Counted from the stretch's first letter, positions 1-8,252 are shown. The stretch: 43,299 nucleotides of DNA from Anoxynatronum sp033549305 (GCA_033549305.1 JAWSUV010000009.1:1-43299), one strand, 5' to 3'. Numbers and translations: made by a program. The notes: generated by a model from the sequence alone, not told the origin.

Positions 1-92
1 CCCTGCTTCACCAGCCGACTGACCAATTCACAGGCTTTATAAGCTGCAATACCTCCGGTGACGCCTACCAGAATGTGCCGATCCTTCAACAT
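1..92 (-). CDS. coaBC: CoaBC (Dfp) phosphopantothenoylcysteine decarboxylase/synthetase, N-terminal fragment
   Basis: Only the first 30 or so codons lie in the window; the gene runs off the left edge. The reverse-strand translation starts with MLKDRHILVGVTGGIAAYKA, the standard opening of the flavoprotein (CoaC) domain, with the GVTGGIAAYK motif that binds FMN. The family makes 4'-phosphopantetheine for coenzyme A synthesis in the cytoplasm. An AAAGGTGG ribosome binding site precedes the ATG. The start lies 27 bp past the gmk stop, so it is probably the next gene of the dapF-yicC-remA-gmk operon. Confidence 0.88.
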   Translation of the reverse strand, partial: MLKDRHILVGVTGGIAAYKACELVSRLVKQ

Positions 93-119
93 GCCTTTTC
101 CACCTTTCCAGTCACAGGT

Positions 120-728
120 TCAGGATGAGAATATATCCAGCCATTGGCGGCGGCTGCGTGCAACACTGGCTTTTTCAGCCAGTAAAACAGCTTCAACCAT
201 TTTAACTGCGTCAGCGATTTGGTCATTCATGACTACATAATCATAATGAACCAGCTGCTGGATTTCCTCCAATGCACTGTTTAACCGTTTACTGACTTCT
301 TCCGTGCTTTCGGTTCCCCGGCTGTTAATGCGTCGCCGCAATTCATCAATGGAAGGCGGGACAATAAAAATAAAGACACCATGAGAGAATTTTTTACGCA
401 CCTGCATGGCACCGGCAGTATCAATTTCCAGCAAGACATCCTTCCCTTGACTCAGCTGTTCCCGAACAAAGTCCCTGGGGGTCCCATAATAATGGCCGTA
501 AACGACTGCATGTTCCAGAAAATCATCTTCTTGCAGCCGGTGGCGAAATTCCTGCTCTGACAGATAAAAGTAGTTGACTCCTTCTTCTTCATCGGGTCTG
601 GCTTTTCGGGTGGTCGCTGATACAGACAGTTTTACCCCTTGGTTACGCTGAATAAACTCTTTGACGATGGTGCTTTTTCCGGTTCCGGACGGGCCGGAAA
701 TCACAATTAAGATACCTTCCTGTTTCAT
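120..728 (-). CDS. gmk: Guanylate kinase
   Basis: Phosphorylates GMP/dGMP to GDP/dGDP with ATP, in the cytoplasm. The 202-residue protein has the P-loop GPSGTGKST at residues 12-20 and the guanylate-kinase features that follow (the TTRKARPDEEEGVNYFYLS region that binds GMP, and the later RRRINSRGTES lid region). I chose the ATG at 728 because GGAGGA sits 7 nt upstream and the length matches the family; an in-frame start at 800 would run into remA. It lies 19 bp after remA, the usual Firmicute order. Confidence 0.95.
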   Translation of the reverse strand: MKQEGILIVISGPSGTGKSTIVKEFIQRNQGVKLSVSATTRKARPDEEEGVNYFYLSEQEFRHRLQEDDFLEHAVVYGHYYGTPRDFVREQLSQGKDVLLEIDTAGAMQVRKKFSHGVFIFIVPPSIDELRRRINSRGTESTEEVSKRLNSALEEIQQLVHYDYVVMNDQIADAVKMVEAVLLAEKASVARSRRQWLDIFSS

Positions 729-747
729 CGGGTTGTCCTCCAATGTT

Positions 748-1032
748 TCACTCCGTCTCTGTTGCTGCATCTTTTTCCTCTTTTGTATCCGCCCGGGCAT
801 GAAGCCGGTGAGCCACCGTTTCCGGTTGAACTGCTGACAGGATCACATGATCGCTGTCAGTAACAATCACTGCACGTGTTCTCCTTCCATAGGTCGCATC
901 AATCAGGGCTCCCTGCTCTCTGGCTTCTTGGATCATGCGTTTAATGGGTGCGGATTCAGGGCTGACAATAGCAACAATCCGATTCACTGAAACAATGTTT
1001 CCAAACCCAATATTTATCAGTCTGTGTGACAT
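748..1032 (-). CDS. remA: RemA/DUF370 family DNA-binding regulator
   Basis: A 94-residue protein whose core (LINIGFGNIVSVNRIVAIVS, then SAPIKRMIQEA and the GRRTRAVIVTDSDHVILS segment) is typical of RemA/YlzA. In Bacillus subtilis RemA activates biofilm matrix and osmoprotection operons as a ring-forming DNA-binding protein; the role in this organism is inferred. The highly charged last 15 residues extend past the conserved core. It lies between yicC and gmk, the conserved position in Firmicutes, with GGAGA upstream of its ATG. Confidence 0.9.
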   Translation of the reverse strand: MSHRLINIGFGNIVSVNRIVAIVSPESAPIKRMIQEAREQGALIDATYGRRTRAVIVTDSDHVILSAVQPETVAHRLHARADTKEEKDAATETE

Positions 1033-1047
1033 GATGATTCTCCTTCG

Positions 1048-1926
1048 CTATTCAATGTTTTGAACCTGTTCTCTGATTTTCTCCAGCTCACTCTTCACCT
1101 CTACCACCAGACTGCTGACTTTTTGATCATTTGACTTGGAGCTGATCGTGTTGATTTCCCGGTTCAGTTCCTGTACCAGGAAATCAAGTTTTCTCCCAAC
1201 CGGCTCCTGCTGAATCATTGTCGTTGAAAACTGATCAAGATGGCTGTTAAATCGGACGACCTCTTCTTCAATGCTGCTTTTTTCTGCCAATATTGCTACC
1301 TCAGTCATCATCCGGTTTTCATCAATGACCATTTCCTGCCCTGCCATTTCATTGATCCGTTTGATCAGTCTGTCTTGATAAGCCAGCGAAACTTCCGGAC
1401 TGATTTGACTGATTTCTTCCATCTTCTGTTTCAGGAATGCAATACGCTCTTTCAGATCATGATAAAGTGTTTCCCCTTCCGTCGCCCTCATGCTGATCAA
1501 TTGGTCCAGCACCGAGATGATTCCTTTTTCCATTTCATTCCATAAAAGGTCTTCATCCACATCCCGCTGTTCCACAGTAACCACCTCAGGCATCCGAGCC
1601 AGCAGCGCGACGGTTAAGTCATTCTCAATCTGAAGTTCCTGGCTGATCTTCTCAAAGGATTCCTGATACGCTTGACAAAGAGCCTTATCAATCACAACGC
1701 GCTTGTCGGAAGATTCTGCTGTCTGCTGATTAATGTAAAGATCCAGGCGCCCACGTCGGATGGAAGATTTAATGGTGTTGCGGATCCGCTCTTCCAGGAA
1801 GGCAAGTTTGCGAGGCAGTTTGATGCCCAGGTCAAGATACCGGTGATTCACCGATTTCGCTTCGATGGTGAAACCAAATTGCTGAATGGTTATTTCGGCT
1901 CTTCCAAATCCTGTCATACTGTTCAT
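1048..1926 (-). CDS. yicC: YicC/YloC family endoribonuclease
   Basis: The 292-residue protein starts MNSMTGFGRAE, the family signature, and has the C-terminal DUF1732-type segment with RMMTEVAILAEKSSIEEEVVRFNSHL and GRKLDFLVQELNREINTISSKS. YicC-type proteins are endoribonucleases implicated in small-RNA turnover in E. coli; the substrate here is unknown. The first ATG is preferred because GGGAGG lies at proper distance, while the second ATG (three codons on) is too far. Same operon as dapF (42 bp upstream) and remA (15 bp downstream). Confidence 0.92.
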   Translation of the reverse strand: MNSMTGFGRAEITIQQFGFTIEAKSVNHRYLDLGIKLPRKLAFLEERIRNTIKSSIRRGRLDLYINQQTAESSDKRVVIDKALCQAYQESFEKISQELQIENDLTVALLARMPEVVTVEQRDVDEDLLWNEMEKGIISVLDQLISMRATEGETLYHDLKERIAFLKQKMEEISQISPEVSLAYQDRLIKRINEMAGQEMVIDENRMMTEVAILAEKSSIEEEVVRFNSHLDQFSTTMIQQEPVGRKLDFLVQELNREINTISSKSNDQKVSSLVVEVKSELEKIREQVQNIE

Positions 1927-1968
1927 TGGTTGTCAATTCCTCCCGTCGTTAATCCGAAGGCAGCGGCA

Positions 1969-2772
1969 TCATTCATAATAAAAGATGCCTGAACAAATGT
2001 CCCTGGCGGGTCCAGTCATCTCAACGGCACCATCCACCATCATACGCATCTGAAGTTCTCCGCCCTCTGCCAGAACCACTGCGCTGTCGCTGATTCGCTC
2101 CAGTCTGAAAGCTACGGCAAAAGCACTTGTCACCCCGGTTCCGCAGGCCAACGTGTGCCCTGCCCCACGTTCCCAGGTGAATACATGCATCTTTTGGCGA
2201 TTTTTAATATAACAAAAGTTTACATTTGTTCGTTTGGGAAAGATAGGATGGTTTTCAATGGCTTCCCCCAACGTATCCACCAATTCTGGTGATAATTGCG
2301 GGGTAAAAATCACCACATGGGGGACTCCCATTGTCACATGGGAATATACCAGCGTCTGGTCACACACAGCCAGTGTGTTCTCCAGTACATGGATCTCCGG
2401 TAATCCCATCTCCACCCTCACCAGACTCTGATTCGAATCATCTGTTGTGATCGACAGCTTTTTAATCCCTGCCTGTGTTTCGATTGATAACTCACGTTCA
2501 TCCGGATGTCGTTTGTCATCAATGAAACGGGCAAAGCACCGTATGCCATTTCCGCACATTTCCCCCTGGGATCCGTCACTGTTATAGTATATCATAGACG
2601 CATCAGCAATCGATGAGGCATCTGCCACCATCAGGCCGTCCGCTCCAATCCCGAACTGACGATGACAGGCAGACATGACCAGGTCTGTTAGCTTCACTGA
2701 AGATGGAATGTCTTCTCTTTTCATCAAGATAAAATCATTGCCGATGCCGTGCATTTTTACAAATGGAATCAT
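1969..2772 (-). CDS. dapF: Diaminopimelate epimerase
   Basis: Converts LL- to meso-diaminopimelate for lysine and peptidoglycan synthesis. The 267-residue protein has the two catalytic cysteines in their motifs: Cys73 in EMCGNGIRCFARF and Cys210 in ERGAGHTLACGTGV. The opening MHGIGNDFI is also typical. A GGAGGG site precedes the ATG. It is the first gene of a minus-strand operon (dapF-yicC-remA-gmk-coaBC) behind a recognisable promoter. The meso-DAP product agrees with the DAP-type specificity motif in MurE further along the window. Confidence 0.96.
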   Translation of the reverse strand: MIPFVKMHGIGNDFILMKREDIPSSVKLTDLVMSACHRQFGIGADGLMVADASSIADASMIYYNSDGSQGEMCGNGIRCFARFIDDKRHPDERELSIETQAGIKKLSITTDDSNQSLVRVEMGLPEIHVLENTLAVCDQTLVYSHVTMGVPHVVIFTPQLSPELVDTLGEAIENHPIFPKRTNVNFCYIKNRQKMHVFTWERGAGHTLACGTGVTSAFAVAFRLERISDSAVVLAEGGELQMRMMVDGAVEMTGPARDICSGIFYYE

Positions 2773-2802
2773 TTCCGATTATCCCTCCTGCTTATCCATT
2801 TC

Positions 2803-2831
2803 ATTATAACAAATTCGTTCGAGTTTTTCGA
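2803..2831 (-). promoter_or_regulatory. Sigma-A type promoter of the dapF operon
   Basis: Reading the minus strand, a perfect TATAAT (-10, 2803-2808) is preceded by TCGAAA (-35, 2826-2831, four of six consensus bases) at a 17-bp spacer. It lies about 30 bp ahead of the dapF start in the divergent dapF/rqcH region. Confidence 0.6.
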
Positions 2832-2886
2832 TGATCTTTTCTATCAGGAACCCTTTCAGTACAGATGGAAGCATATGATTTCTGCC

Positions 2887-2915
2887 TTGTATCTCTTATC
2901 AGAATCAAGTATGAT
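2887..2915 (+). promoter_or_regulatory. Sigma-A type promoter of rqcH
   Basis: TTGTAT (2887-2892) and TATGAT (2910-2915) at a 17-bp spacer, 25 bp ahead of the rqcH start. The ribosome binding site AAGGAG (2929-2934) follows. It diverges from the dapF promoter about 60 bp away. Confidence 0.6.
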
Positions 2916-2940
2916 AGCACCATACACGAAGGAGTGATGA

Positions 2941-4731
2941 ATGATGCCTTTTGACGGCAGTGTTATTGCGGCTGTTTCTCAGGAACTAAGACCCATAATC
3001 ATTGGCAGCCGGATTGATAAAATATTTCAACCAGAACCTGATGAACTGATCATGACCATGCGTCATCAACGCAATAATTTTCGTTTATTACTGTCTGCAC
3101 ACAACCAGTATCCACGCGTTCATCTGACAACTGCATCCAGAGATAATCCGTCACAACCGCCAGTTTTCTGCATGCTGCTTAGAAAGCATCTTGCCGGCGG
3201 GAAGGTGGTTCATATTGAACAGCCTGATTTCGAAAGAATACTGGTAATCCACGTCCAGGGCACTGACGAGCTGAACCGGCAAACACACAAAAAACTGATC
3301 GTGGAAATGATGGGGAAACACAGCAATATCATACTGGTGGATACTGTTAATAACCAGATACTGGATGCTGTCAAACGTATACCGCTTCATATAAGCCGAA
3401 AACGCCAGGTGTTACCGGGACTTCCTTATGAATCCCCTCCATCAGAAAAACGGTCGCCCCTTTTCATTGACTCCGCACCGGCTTTGACAGATGTGATGAA
3501 TGCCCACAGCCAGCAAAACCTTAAAAATGCACTTATCAGTGCCTTTAACGGATTCTCCCCGTCCCTGTGCCAGGAGGTCGTCCACCGGGCAGGACTGGAA
3601 TCCGATCATCGCTGGGATGATCTGACCCCATCCGAGCAAGATCATTTTTTCGATGCTTTCCAGCAGATTCACCAGATGATTATTCAGGAGACTTTCTATC
3701 CATGCCTTTATCGCCATTCAGATACAGGCAGGTACATTGATTTTAGCGTCATCCCATTGTCACATTTAACGCAGGTGGAATCCGTTCCCTTTCCAACAGT
3801 CAGTGAATTGCTGGAATCTTTCTATGGTCATAAAGATCATTATGAACGGCTGCAGCAGCGTTCACAGGATTTGCGAAAAACGCTGACCGTTAAACGAAAT
3901 CGTTTCACCCACAAGCTTCAAAACCTGCACCATGACGAGGAAAAAGCGATACGTTCCTCTGTGGATAAACTTAAAGCAGATTTGATCATGGCGAACATTC
4001 ATCAAATTCAGTCGGGTCAGTCTACGATCAACGTCACCAATTATTTTGATGAGAATCAGCCTCTGGTGGAAATCACGCTGGACAGCAGGAAATCCCCTTC
4101 CCAAAACGCCCAGATGCTGTATAAGCGTTACCAGAAATCAAAGACAGCCTTGGTTGAAATTGCCCGTCAGCGGCAAAAAACCCTGCTGGAAATCCAGTAT
4201 CTGGATCAGGTCTTCCATTCACTTGAACAGGCAGATTCCCTTCACGATCTGGAGATGATTAGGGAAGAGTTGATTGAGTCCGGTTATTTGAAAAAAAAGA
4301 CGTTACGGAAAAAACAGTCACGCCCGAAAACTGAAAGTAAACCGCTCGCATTCCGTTCTTCAAAAAATCATCTTATTCGGGTAGGCAAGAACAACATTCA
4401 GAATGAAATGGTTACCTTCAAGCTGGGAAAGAAAAATGATTTATGGTTTCATGTCAAAGACCTGCCCGGGTCACATGTTGTCCTGTCGCTTGAAAACCAG
4501 GCACCCGTCAGTGAAGAAATTAAACAATCAGCTCTGCTGGCTGCTTATTACAGTAAGGGTCGCGGCAGCAGTAACGTGCCGGTGGATTATACCTGGTGCC
4601 GTCATGTGAAAAAGCAGCGGGGAGGACGTCCTGGTATGGTCACCTACACCAATCACCAAACAGTGTTTGTCACACCTAACAAAGATTCCCTGGAGCAAAT
4701 CTTTCACGTGGAAGAAAAAAACAGCCGGTGA
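2941..4731 (+). CDS. rqcH: RqcH (NFACT / Rqc2 homologue), ribosome quality control
   Basis: The 596-residue protein has the NFACT architecture: N-terminal NFACT-N domain opening with MPFDGSVIAAVSQEL, a central charged coiled coil (about 285-445), and a C-terminal NFACT-R domain (about 465-575) with NDLWFHVKDLPGSHVVL. In B. subtilis RqcH binds stalled 50S-peptidyl-tRNA complexes and recruits tRNA-Ala to add C-terminal alanine tails that mark nascent chains for degradation. Residues in the Asp-Arg element are Glu-Arg here (FERIL), a conservative variant. Older annotation calls the family fibronectin-binding protein A. Single-gene transcript with its own promoter and terminator. Confidence 0.93.
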   Translation: MMPFDGSVIAAVSQELRPIIIGSRIDKIFQPEPDELIMTMRHQRNNFRLLLSAHNQYPRVHLTTASRDNPSQPPVFCMLLRKHLAGGKVVHIEQPDFERILVIHVQGTDELNRQTHKKLIVEMMGKHSNIILVDTVNNQILDAVKRIPLHISRKRQVLPGLPYESPPSEKRSPLFIDSAPALTDVMNAHSQQNLKNALISAFNGFSPSLCQEVVHRAGLESDHRWDDLTPSEQDHFFDAFQQIHQMIIQETFYPCLYRHSDTGRYIDFSVIPLSHLTQVESVPFPTVSELLESFYGHKDHYERLQQRSQDLRKTLTVKRNRFTHKLQNLHHDEEKAIRSSVDKLKADLIMANIHQIQSGQSTINVTNYFDENQPLVEITLDSRKSPSQNAQMLYKRYQKSKTALVEIARQRQKTLLEIQYLDQVFHSLEQADSLHDLEMIREELIESGYLKKKTLRKKQSRPKTESKPLAFRSSKNHLIRVGKNNIQNEMVTFKLGKKNDLWFHVKDLPGSHVVLSLENQAPVSEEIKQSALLAAYYSKGRGSSNVPVDYTWCRHVKKQRGGRPGMVTYTNHQTVFVTPNKDSLEQIFHVEEKNSR

Positions 4732-4744
4732 CAGGCTGTTTTTT
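4715..4744. terminator. Bidirectional terminator between rqcH and rluD
   Basis: AAAAAACAGCC (4716-4726) pairs perfectly with GGCTGTTTTTT (4734-4744) around a 7-nt loop, giving A-tract/T-tract symmetry that works in both directions. The stop codon of rqcH falls in the loop and the rluD stop overlaps the right-hand end of the stem. Confidence 0.85.
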
Positions 4745-5651
4745 ATTGCAGCAGACGAAGTACATGAAGAAATGATTCCGGGAGCGGTGCTTCAAAGAAC
4801 ATGTTTTTTCCGGTAATCGGATGAATGAATCCCAGGGTTTTAGCATGCAGCACCTGTCCGGATAAATTAAATTTCTTCTGATGACCGCCATAACGGTCAT
4901 CCCCCAAAACTGGATGCTGAATATATGCCAGGTGGACACGGATTTGATGTGTGCGGCCGGTTTCAAGTCGGGCTTCAAGGTAAGTATATTGCTGAAAACG
5001 CTTTATCACTGTGAGATGTGTGACAGCAGCTCTGCCTGCAGCGTCAACAGTCATCTTCAATCGCTGTTGCGGATGACGCGCGATCGGTGCATCAATTTTA
5101 ATATGATTGTCCTTAATGACTCCGACAGCAACCGCTTCGTAGGTTCTTATCATTGAATGGTCGGCTAACTGACCGGCCAGACCGCGATGAGCCATATCGT
5201 TCTTAGCCACCACCAGAAGACCTGAAGTATTCTTATCGATTCGGTGAACAATCCCTGGACGAATAACACCATTGATGGTTGAGAGACTACCCCGGCAGTG
5301 GTGCATCAGAGCATTGACAAGTGTGCCGCTTTCGTTTCCTGCAGCAGGATGAACTACCATATTTTGCGGTTTGTTAACCACCAGCAGCGCTTCATCCTCA
5401 TGGACAATATCCAGAGGAATGGCTTCCGGTTTTGTTGGCAGAACCCGTGGTGGTGGTAAAAAAACCACTACCTCGTCCCCTTCTTTAACTGAATAACGGT
5501 TCTTTGAAACATTCCCATTGACAGTGACCTGTTCACTGCGAATCAATTTCTGCAGATAGCTTCGGCTCTGGCTATCCATCATTTCAGCCAGATATTGATC
5601 AAGCCTGACGCCGGCCATTTCTTCGTCGACCACTAATAGAGTCTGAATCAT
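4743..5651 (-). CDS. rluD: RluA-family 23S rRNA pseudouridine synthase (RluD/YlyB type)
   Basis: Isomerises uridine to pseudouridine in 23S rRNA. The 302-residue protein has an N-terminal S4 RNA-binding domain (about 13-60) and the catalytic motif HRIDKNTSG at 136-144, with Asp139 as the nucleophile. Its exact target uridines cannot be read from sequence; RluD-type specificity is inferred from the neighbour lspA, the usual pairing. Its ATG overlaps the lspA stop by 4 bp (ATGA), indicating translational coupling. Last gene of the sepF-divIVA-lspA block. Confidence 0.92.
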   Translation of the reverse strand: MIQTLLVVDEEMAGVRLDQYLAEMMDSQSRSYLQKLIRSEQVTVNGNVSKNRYSVKEGDEVVVFLPPPRVLPTKPEAIPLDIVHEDEALLVVNKPQNMVVHPAAGNESGTLVNALMHHCRGSLSTINGVIRPGIVHRIDKNTSGLLVVAKNDMAHRGLAGQLADHSMIRTYEAVAVGVIKDNHIKIDAPIARHPQQRLKMTVDAAGRAAVTHLTVIKRFQQYTYLEARLETGRTHQIRVHLAYIQHPVLGDDRYGGHQKKFNLSGQVLHAKTLGFIHPITGKNMFFEAPLPESFLHVLRLLQ

Positions 5652-6103
5652 GTTGATTCTCCCATTTTCACGGCCTGGAAATCTTTCAGGATATAGTAAA
5701 TCAGAAGCCCCTGTCCGATGACAATGGCTGAGTCAGCAATATTAAATACCGGCCAGATCTGGAAGTCCAGAAAATCAATCACGAATCCATATGCTGCCCG
5801 ATCGATAAAATTACCGACAGCACCACCTGAAATGAGGCATAGGGCAAGGGTCAGCAGCTTATTGGTTTGCGGATATCGGTACAGATACCAGAGTATTCCG
5901 GCGATAATGGCTATTGTGATCATCAGAAAAAAAAGCCGTTGATTCTGAAGGAGACCAAAAGCGGCCCCTCGGTTTTCCAGATAATGAAGGTGAAAGATAT
6001 TCTCAATCACTGGTATGGTTCCTATCTCTTTCAGTCTAGTAATCACCAGCCATTTGCTGAGCTGATCTATCACAATGATTGCCGCTATGACAAGCCATTT
6101 CAT
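5648..6103 (-). CDS. lspA: Lipoprotein signal peptidase (signal peptidase II)
   Basis: Cleaves signal peptides from diacylglyceryl-modified prolipoproteins in the membrane. The 151-residue product has four predicted membrane segments and the aspartate dyad: Asp101 in GNFIDR and Asp124 in FNIADSAI. The ATG at 6103 is chosen because AAGGAG lies 7 nt upstream and the protein then starts at the first membrane helix; an upstream in-frame start at 6178 would read through the hairpin behind divIVA. Acts downstream of Lgt, which is also in this window (35151-35891). Confidence 0.95.
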   Translation of the reverse strand: MKWLVIAAIIVIDQLSKWLVITRLKEIGTIPVIENIFHLHYLENRGAAFGLLQNQRLFFLMITIAIIAGILWYLYRYPQTNKLLTLALCLISGGAVGNFIDRAAYGFVIDFLDFQIWPVFNIADSAIVIGQGLLIYYILKDFQAVKMGEST

Positions 6104-6122
6104 GGACTGACTCCTTCCGCTT

Positions 6123-6157
6123 AAAAATGCCTGTCTGAAGTTTCCAGCGACAGGCAT
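6123..6157 (-). terminator. Terminator or attenuator between divIVA and lspA
   Basis: On the minus strand a 9-bp perfect stem (ATGCCTGTC / GACAGGCAT, 6127-6157) with a 13-nt loop is followed by a short T-run. It sits between the divIVA stop and the lspA ribosome binding site, so it would cut lspA-rluD expression relative to upstream genes. Confidence 0.7.
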
Positions 6158-6174
6158 CGTCTCGAATAAATCTG

Positions 6175-6690
6175 TCATTCGTTATCCTGCTGCGTTATAT
6201 CCGGTGGCAAAACATGATTCGGCTTTTTGAGATCAGAAGCCAGATCGTCTGTATCAATAGCCATGCTTTCGAGCTGAGCTTTCAGCAATGTTCGAAACCG
6301 CGTTTTGAAAATCTGAAGCTGCTGTAGCATTTCATCCTGTTTTAAATTGATCCGCTCAAGTTCGTGACGTGCAGCGGCAATGATTTCCTTGCCTTTCAAT
6401 TCAGCTTCTTCCACTGTTAGGTCTGCTTTTTTTAATGCATTGCTGCGCAGTTCATCTGCTGTTGACTGGGCAACCACTAATGTTTCCTTGAGAGTTTCTT
6501 CCATCTGCCGATACTTTTCCACCTGTTTTGTATCACGCTCCAACTGCTCTTTCAGCTCAATGTTCTCCTTATAAAGCTGTTCATAATCCGCCATGACCTG
6601 ATCCAGAAATGCGTCAACTTCTGCTTCATTGTAGCCTCTGACACTTTTTTTGAACTCTTTGTTCTGGATATCCAGAGGTGTAATCATCAT
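6175..6690 (-). CDS. divIVA: DivIVA-domain cell division/polarity protein
   Basis: The 171-residue protein opens with MMITPLDIQNKEFKKSVRGY, the DivIVA N-terminal membrane-targeting region that binds negatively curved membrane, followed by YNEAEVDAFLDQV and a long coiled coil (about 30-145). DivIVA marks poles and septa and recruits partners of division or sporulation; the partner here is not evident. A G-rich ribosome binding site precedes two adjacent ATG codons; either could be used. Lies 17 bp after ylmH, as in many Gram-positives. Confidence 0.93.
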   Translation of the reverse strand: MMITPLDIQNKEFKKSVRGYNEAEVDAFLDQVMADYEQLYKENIELKEQLERDTKQVEKYRQMEETLKETLVVAQSTADELRSNALKKADLTVEEAELKGKEIIAAARHELERINLKQDEMLQQLQIFKTRFRTLLKAQLESMAIDTDDLASDLKKPNHVLPPDITQQDNE

Positions 6691-6707
6691 GTTTCCCCCC
6701 CAGTCAT

Positions 6708-7493
6708 TTACTTCATTTTGCCTATTTCAATATGGCAACGCTGCGAACGGCTTAAAGATCCAATTTTTAATAATTTCAGTCTTCCGGATCCCTGAATGGA
6801 AATAATATCATGTTCATGAAGTGCCACTGTATGTTTCTGAATTGGCTGCCAGTTGAGACTGACTTTTTGACTCACAATCAGGGCTTGTGCCTTTTGGCGC
6901 GAAATCCGCAATGCTACAGATAATACAGCATCCAATCGCAGCGAAGCCACTGTCCCCTTAATCACTTCCAACTCTTCAATAATTGCTGCTTCAGGTATTT
7001 CATCAATGCCTTCAACGATGACACTCACAGAGCCAACCGTATCTAAATGCCACATGAGATAATCGCTTAATTCGGGGACAACCACGAAACAAGCTGAATG
7101 ATCATAGAGAAGAATATCTCCAATCATTTCCCGTTCAATCCCCAGGGAAAGAACAGCCCCTAAATAATCTCTGTGCGTCAGTGTTTTCATCTTAGCTTTA
7201 TGGGTAGCCCGTAAAAATGCCACAGGTGGTGACAGTTCTTCTGGCATTCGGTAGTCAGGCATCATGATCAACCTTCTGCGTTCAGCATCCTGATACCCGC
7301 CTTCCAGCATCCATCGAAGCTCGCTATAGTGACTAAGCAGCGAGTCAGCATACCCCCATTCGCCGGGAGTGAGAAAAGATGAGGTCTTTGTCACATGCGT
7401 TCGAAGTGCTGTTTCAGCCTGGTCGAGTATCGTTCGCCATCTTTTCCGAATCTGTTCTTGGGGAATATAATCGGTAAAATCAGGCGTTTTCAT
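6708..7493 (-). CDS. ylmH: YlmH, S4-domain RNA-binding protein
   Basis: The 261-residue protein has the YlmH layout: an N-terminal region with the FLTPGEWGYADSLL motif, a middle domain (GAVLSLGIEREMIGDIL) and a C-terminal S4 domain (about 182-245, starting RLDAVLSVALRISRQKAQAL). Recent B. subtilis work links YlmH to ribosome-associated quality control, binding 50S-peptidyl-tRNA complexes in a way similar to RqcP. Its residence in the division cluster is conserved in Firmicutes. GAGGGTG precedes the ATG. Confidence 0.92.
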   Translation of the reverse strand: MKTPDFTDYIPQEQIRKRWRTILDQAETALRTHVTKTSSFLTPGEWGYADSLLSHYSELRWMLEGGYQDAERRRLIMMPDYRMPEELSPPVAFLRATHKAKMKTLTHRDYLGAVLSLGIEREMIGDILLYDHSACFVVVPELSDYLMWHLDTVGSVSVIVEGIDEIPEAAIIEELEVIKGTVASLRLDAVLSVALRISRQKAQALIVSQKVSLNWQPIQKHTVALHEHDIISIQGSGRLKLLKIGSLSRSQRCHIEIGKMK

Positions 7494-7502
7494 ATTTCAC
7501 CC

Positions 7503-7778
7503 TCACCGTAAAAGCCCAATAATGAATGAAGAGAGCATATTTATAAAAATAATGCCAATAATGGGTGAAAAATCCATCATCCCCTGATAACGGAATACCT
7601 GCTGAATCATGGTCCTGATGGGGCTTAGAATCGGTTCAGTGACACCATAGATAAACTGCCCCAATAAACTGTAGGGATTGATCCTTATCCATGAAAAAAT
7701 CACTCGAATTAAAATAAAAAAATTCAAGAGCCGGGCAAAATAGTGTACCGCCATGGCTACATTAGTTGTCTCAAGCAA
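7503..7778 (-). CDS. YggT/YlmG family membrane protein
   Basis: A 91-residue protein with two hydrophobic segments (about 13-30 and 70-90) around the family core SWIRINPYSLLGQFIYGVTEPILSPIR. YggT/YlmG proteins are integral membrane proteins near sepF; the plastid relatives affect nucleoid or thylakoid organisation, but the bacterial role is poorly defined. The open frame begins at a TTG; an ATG eight codons later (7754) is an alternative start. Sits between sepF and ylmH. Confidence 0.88.
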   Translation of the reverse strand: MLETTNVAMAVHYFARLLNFFILIRVIFSWIRINPYSLLGQFIYGVTEPILSPIRTMIQQVFRYQGMMDFSPIIGIIFINMLSSFIIGLLR

Positions 7779-7793
7779 CCATCATCACGCCCC

Positions 7794-8240
7794 TTATCTG
7801 TTTTGCCATGGAAACACACCCTTGTTTTTAAGTTCTTCTTTAATGTTTCCGGCTATCTCAACATTATTGGGGGCTAAAATAAATATATCAGAGGAAACCT
7901 TTTGAATGCTGCCGTCCAACGCGTAAATAGCCCCGTTTAAAAATTCAAAGATTCTTCTTGCCACTTCTGCTTCGAGTGTTTCCAGGTTGACAATGACCGG
8001 TTTGCGGTTTTTCAGGTTATCAACAATGTTTTGTACTTCATCATAAGCGTTAGGTTCAAATATGACTACTTTCATCTGGGTGGTGGTATGAATATTGACT
8101 ACTTTGTTCTTTTTGGGCGCTACCTGACTGAAAGATTCTTCCTGCTCATAAAGTGGTTCAGGATAGATTTCTTCATCTTCGTCCTCAAAAACATCCAGGC
8201 CCATAAACAGCTTTACTTTATCAACAAACTTTTCCGCCAT
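7794..8240 (-). CDS. sepF: SepF, FtsZ-anchoring cell division protein
   Basis: The 148-residue protein has the N-terminal amphipathic membrane-binding stretch (FVDKVKLFMGLDVFEDEDEE), an acidic linker, and the C-terminal DUF552 domain (about 55-148) with VNLETLEAEVARRIFEFLNGAIYALDGSI. SepF binds the FtsZ C-terminal peptide, forms rings and anchors the Z-ring in Gram-positives. No ftsA is visible in the ftsZ cluster here, so SepF may be the main anchor. AAGGAGG precedes its ATG. Confidence 0.95.
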   Translation of the reverse strand: MAEKFVDKVKLFMGLDVFEDEDEEIYPEPLYEQEESFSQVAPKKNKVVNIHTTTQMKVVIFEPNAYDEVQNIVDNLKNRKPVIVNLETLEAEVARRIFEFLNGAIYALDGSIQKVSSDIFILAPNNVEIAGNIKEELKNKGVFPWQNR

Positions 8241-8252
8241 TACTGTTCCTCC

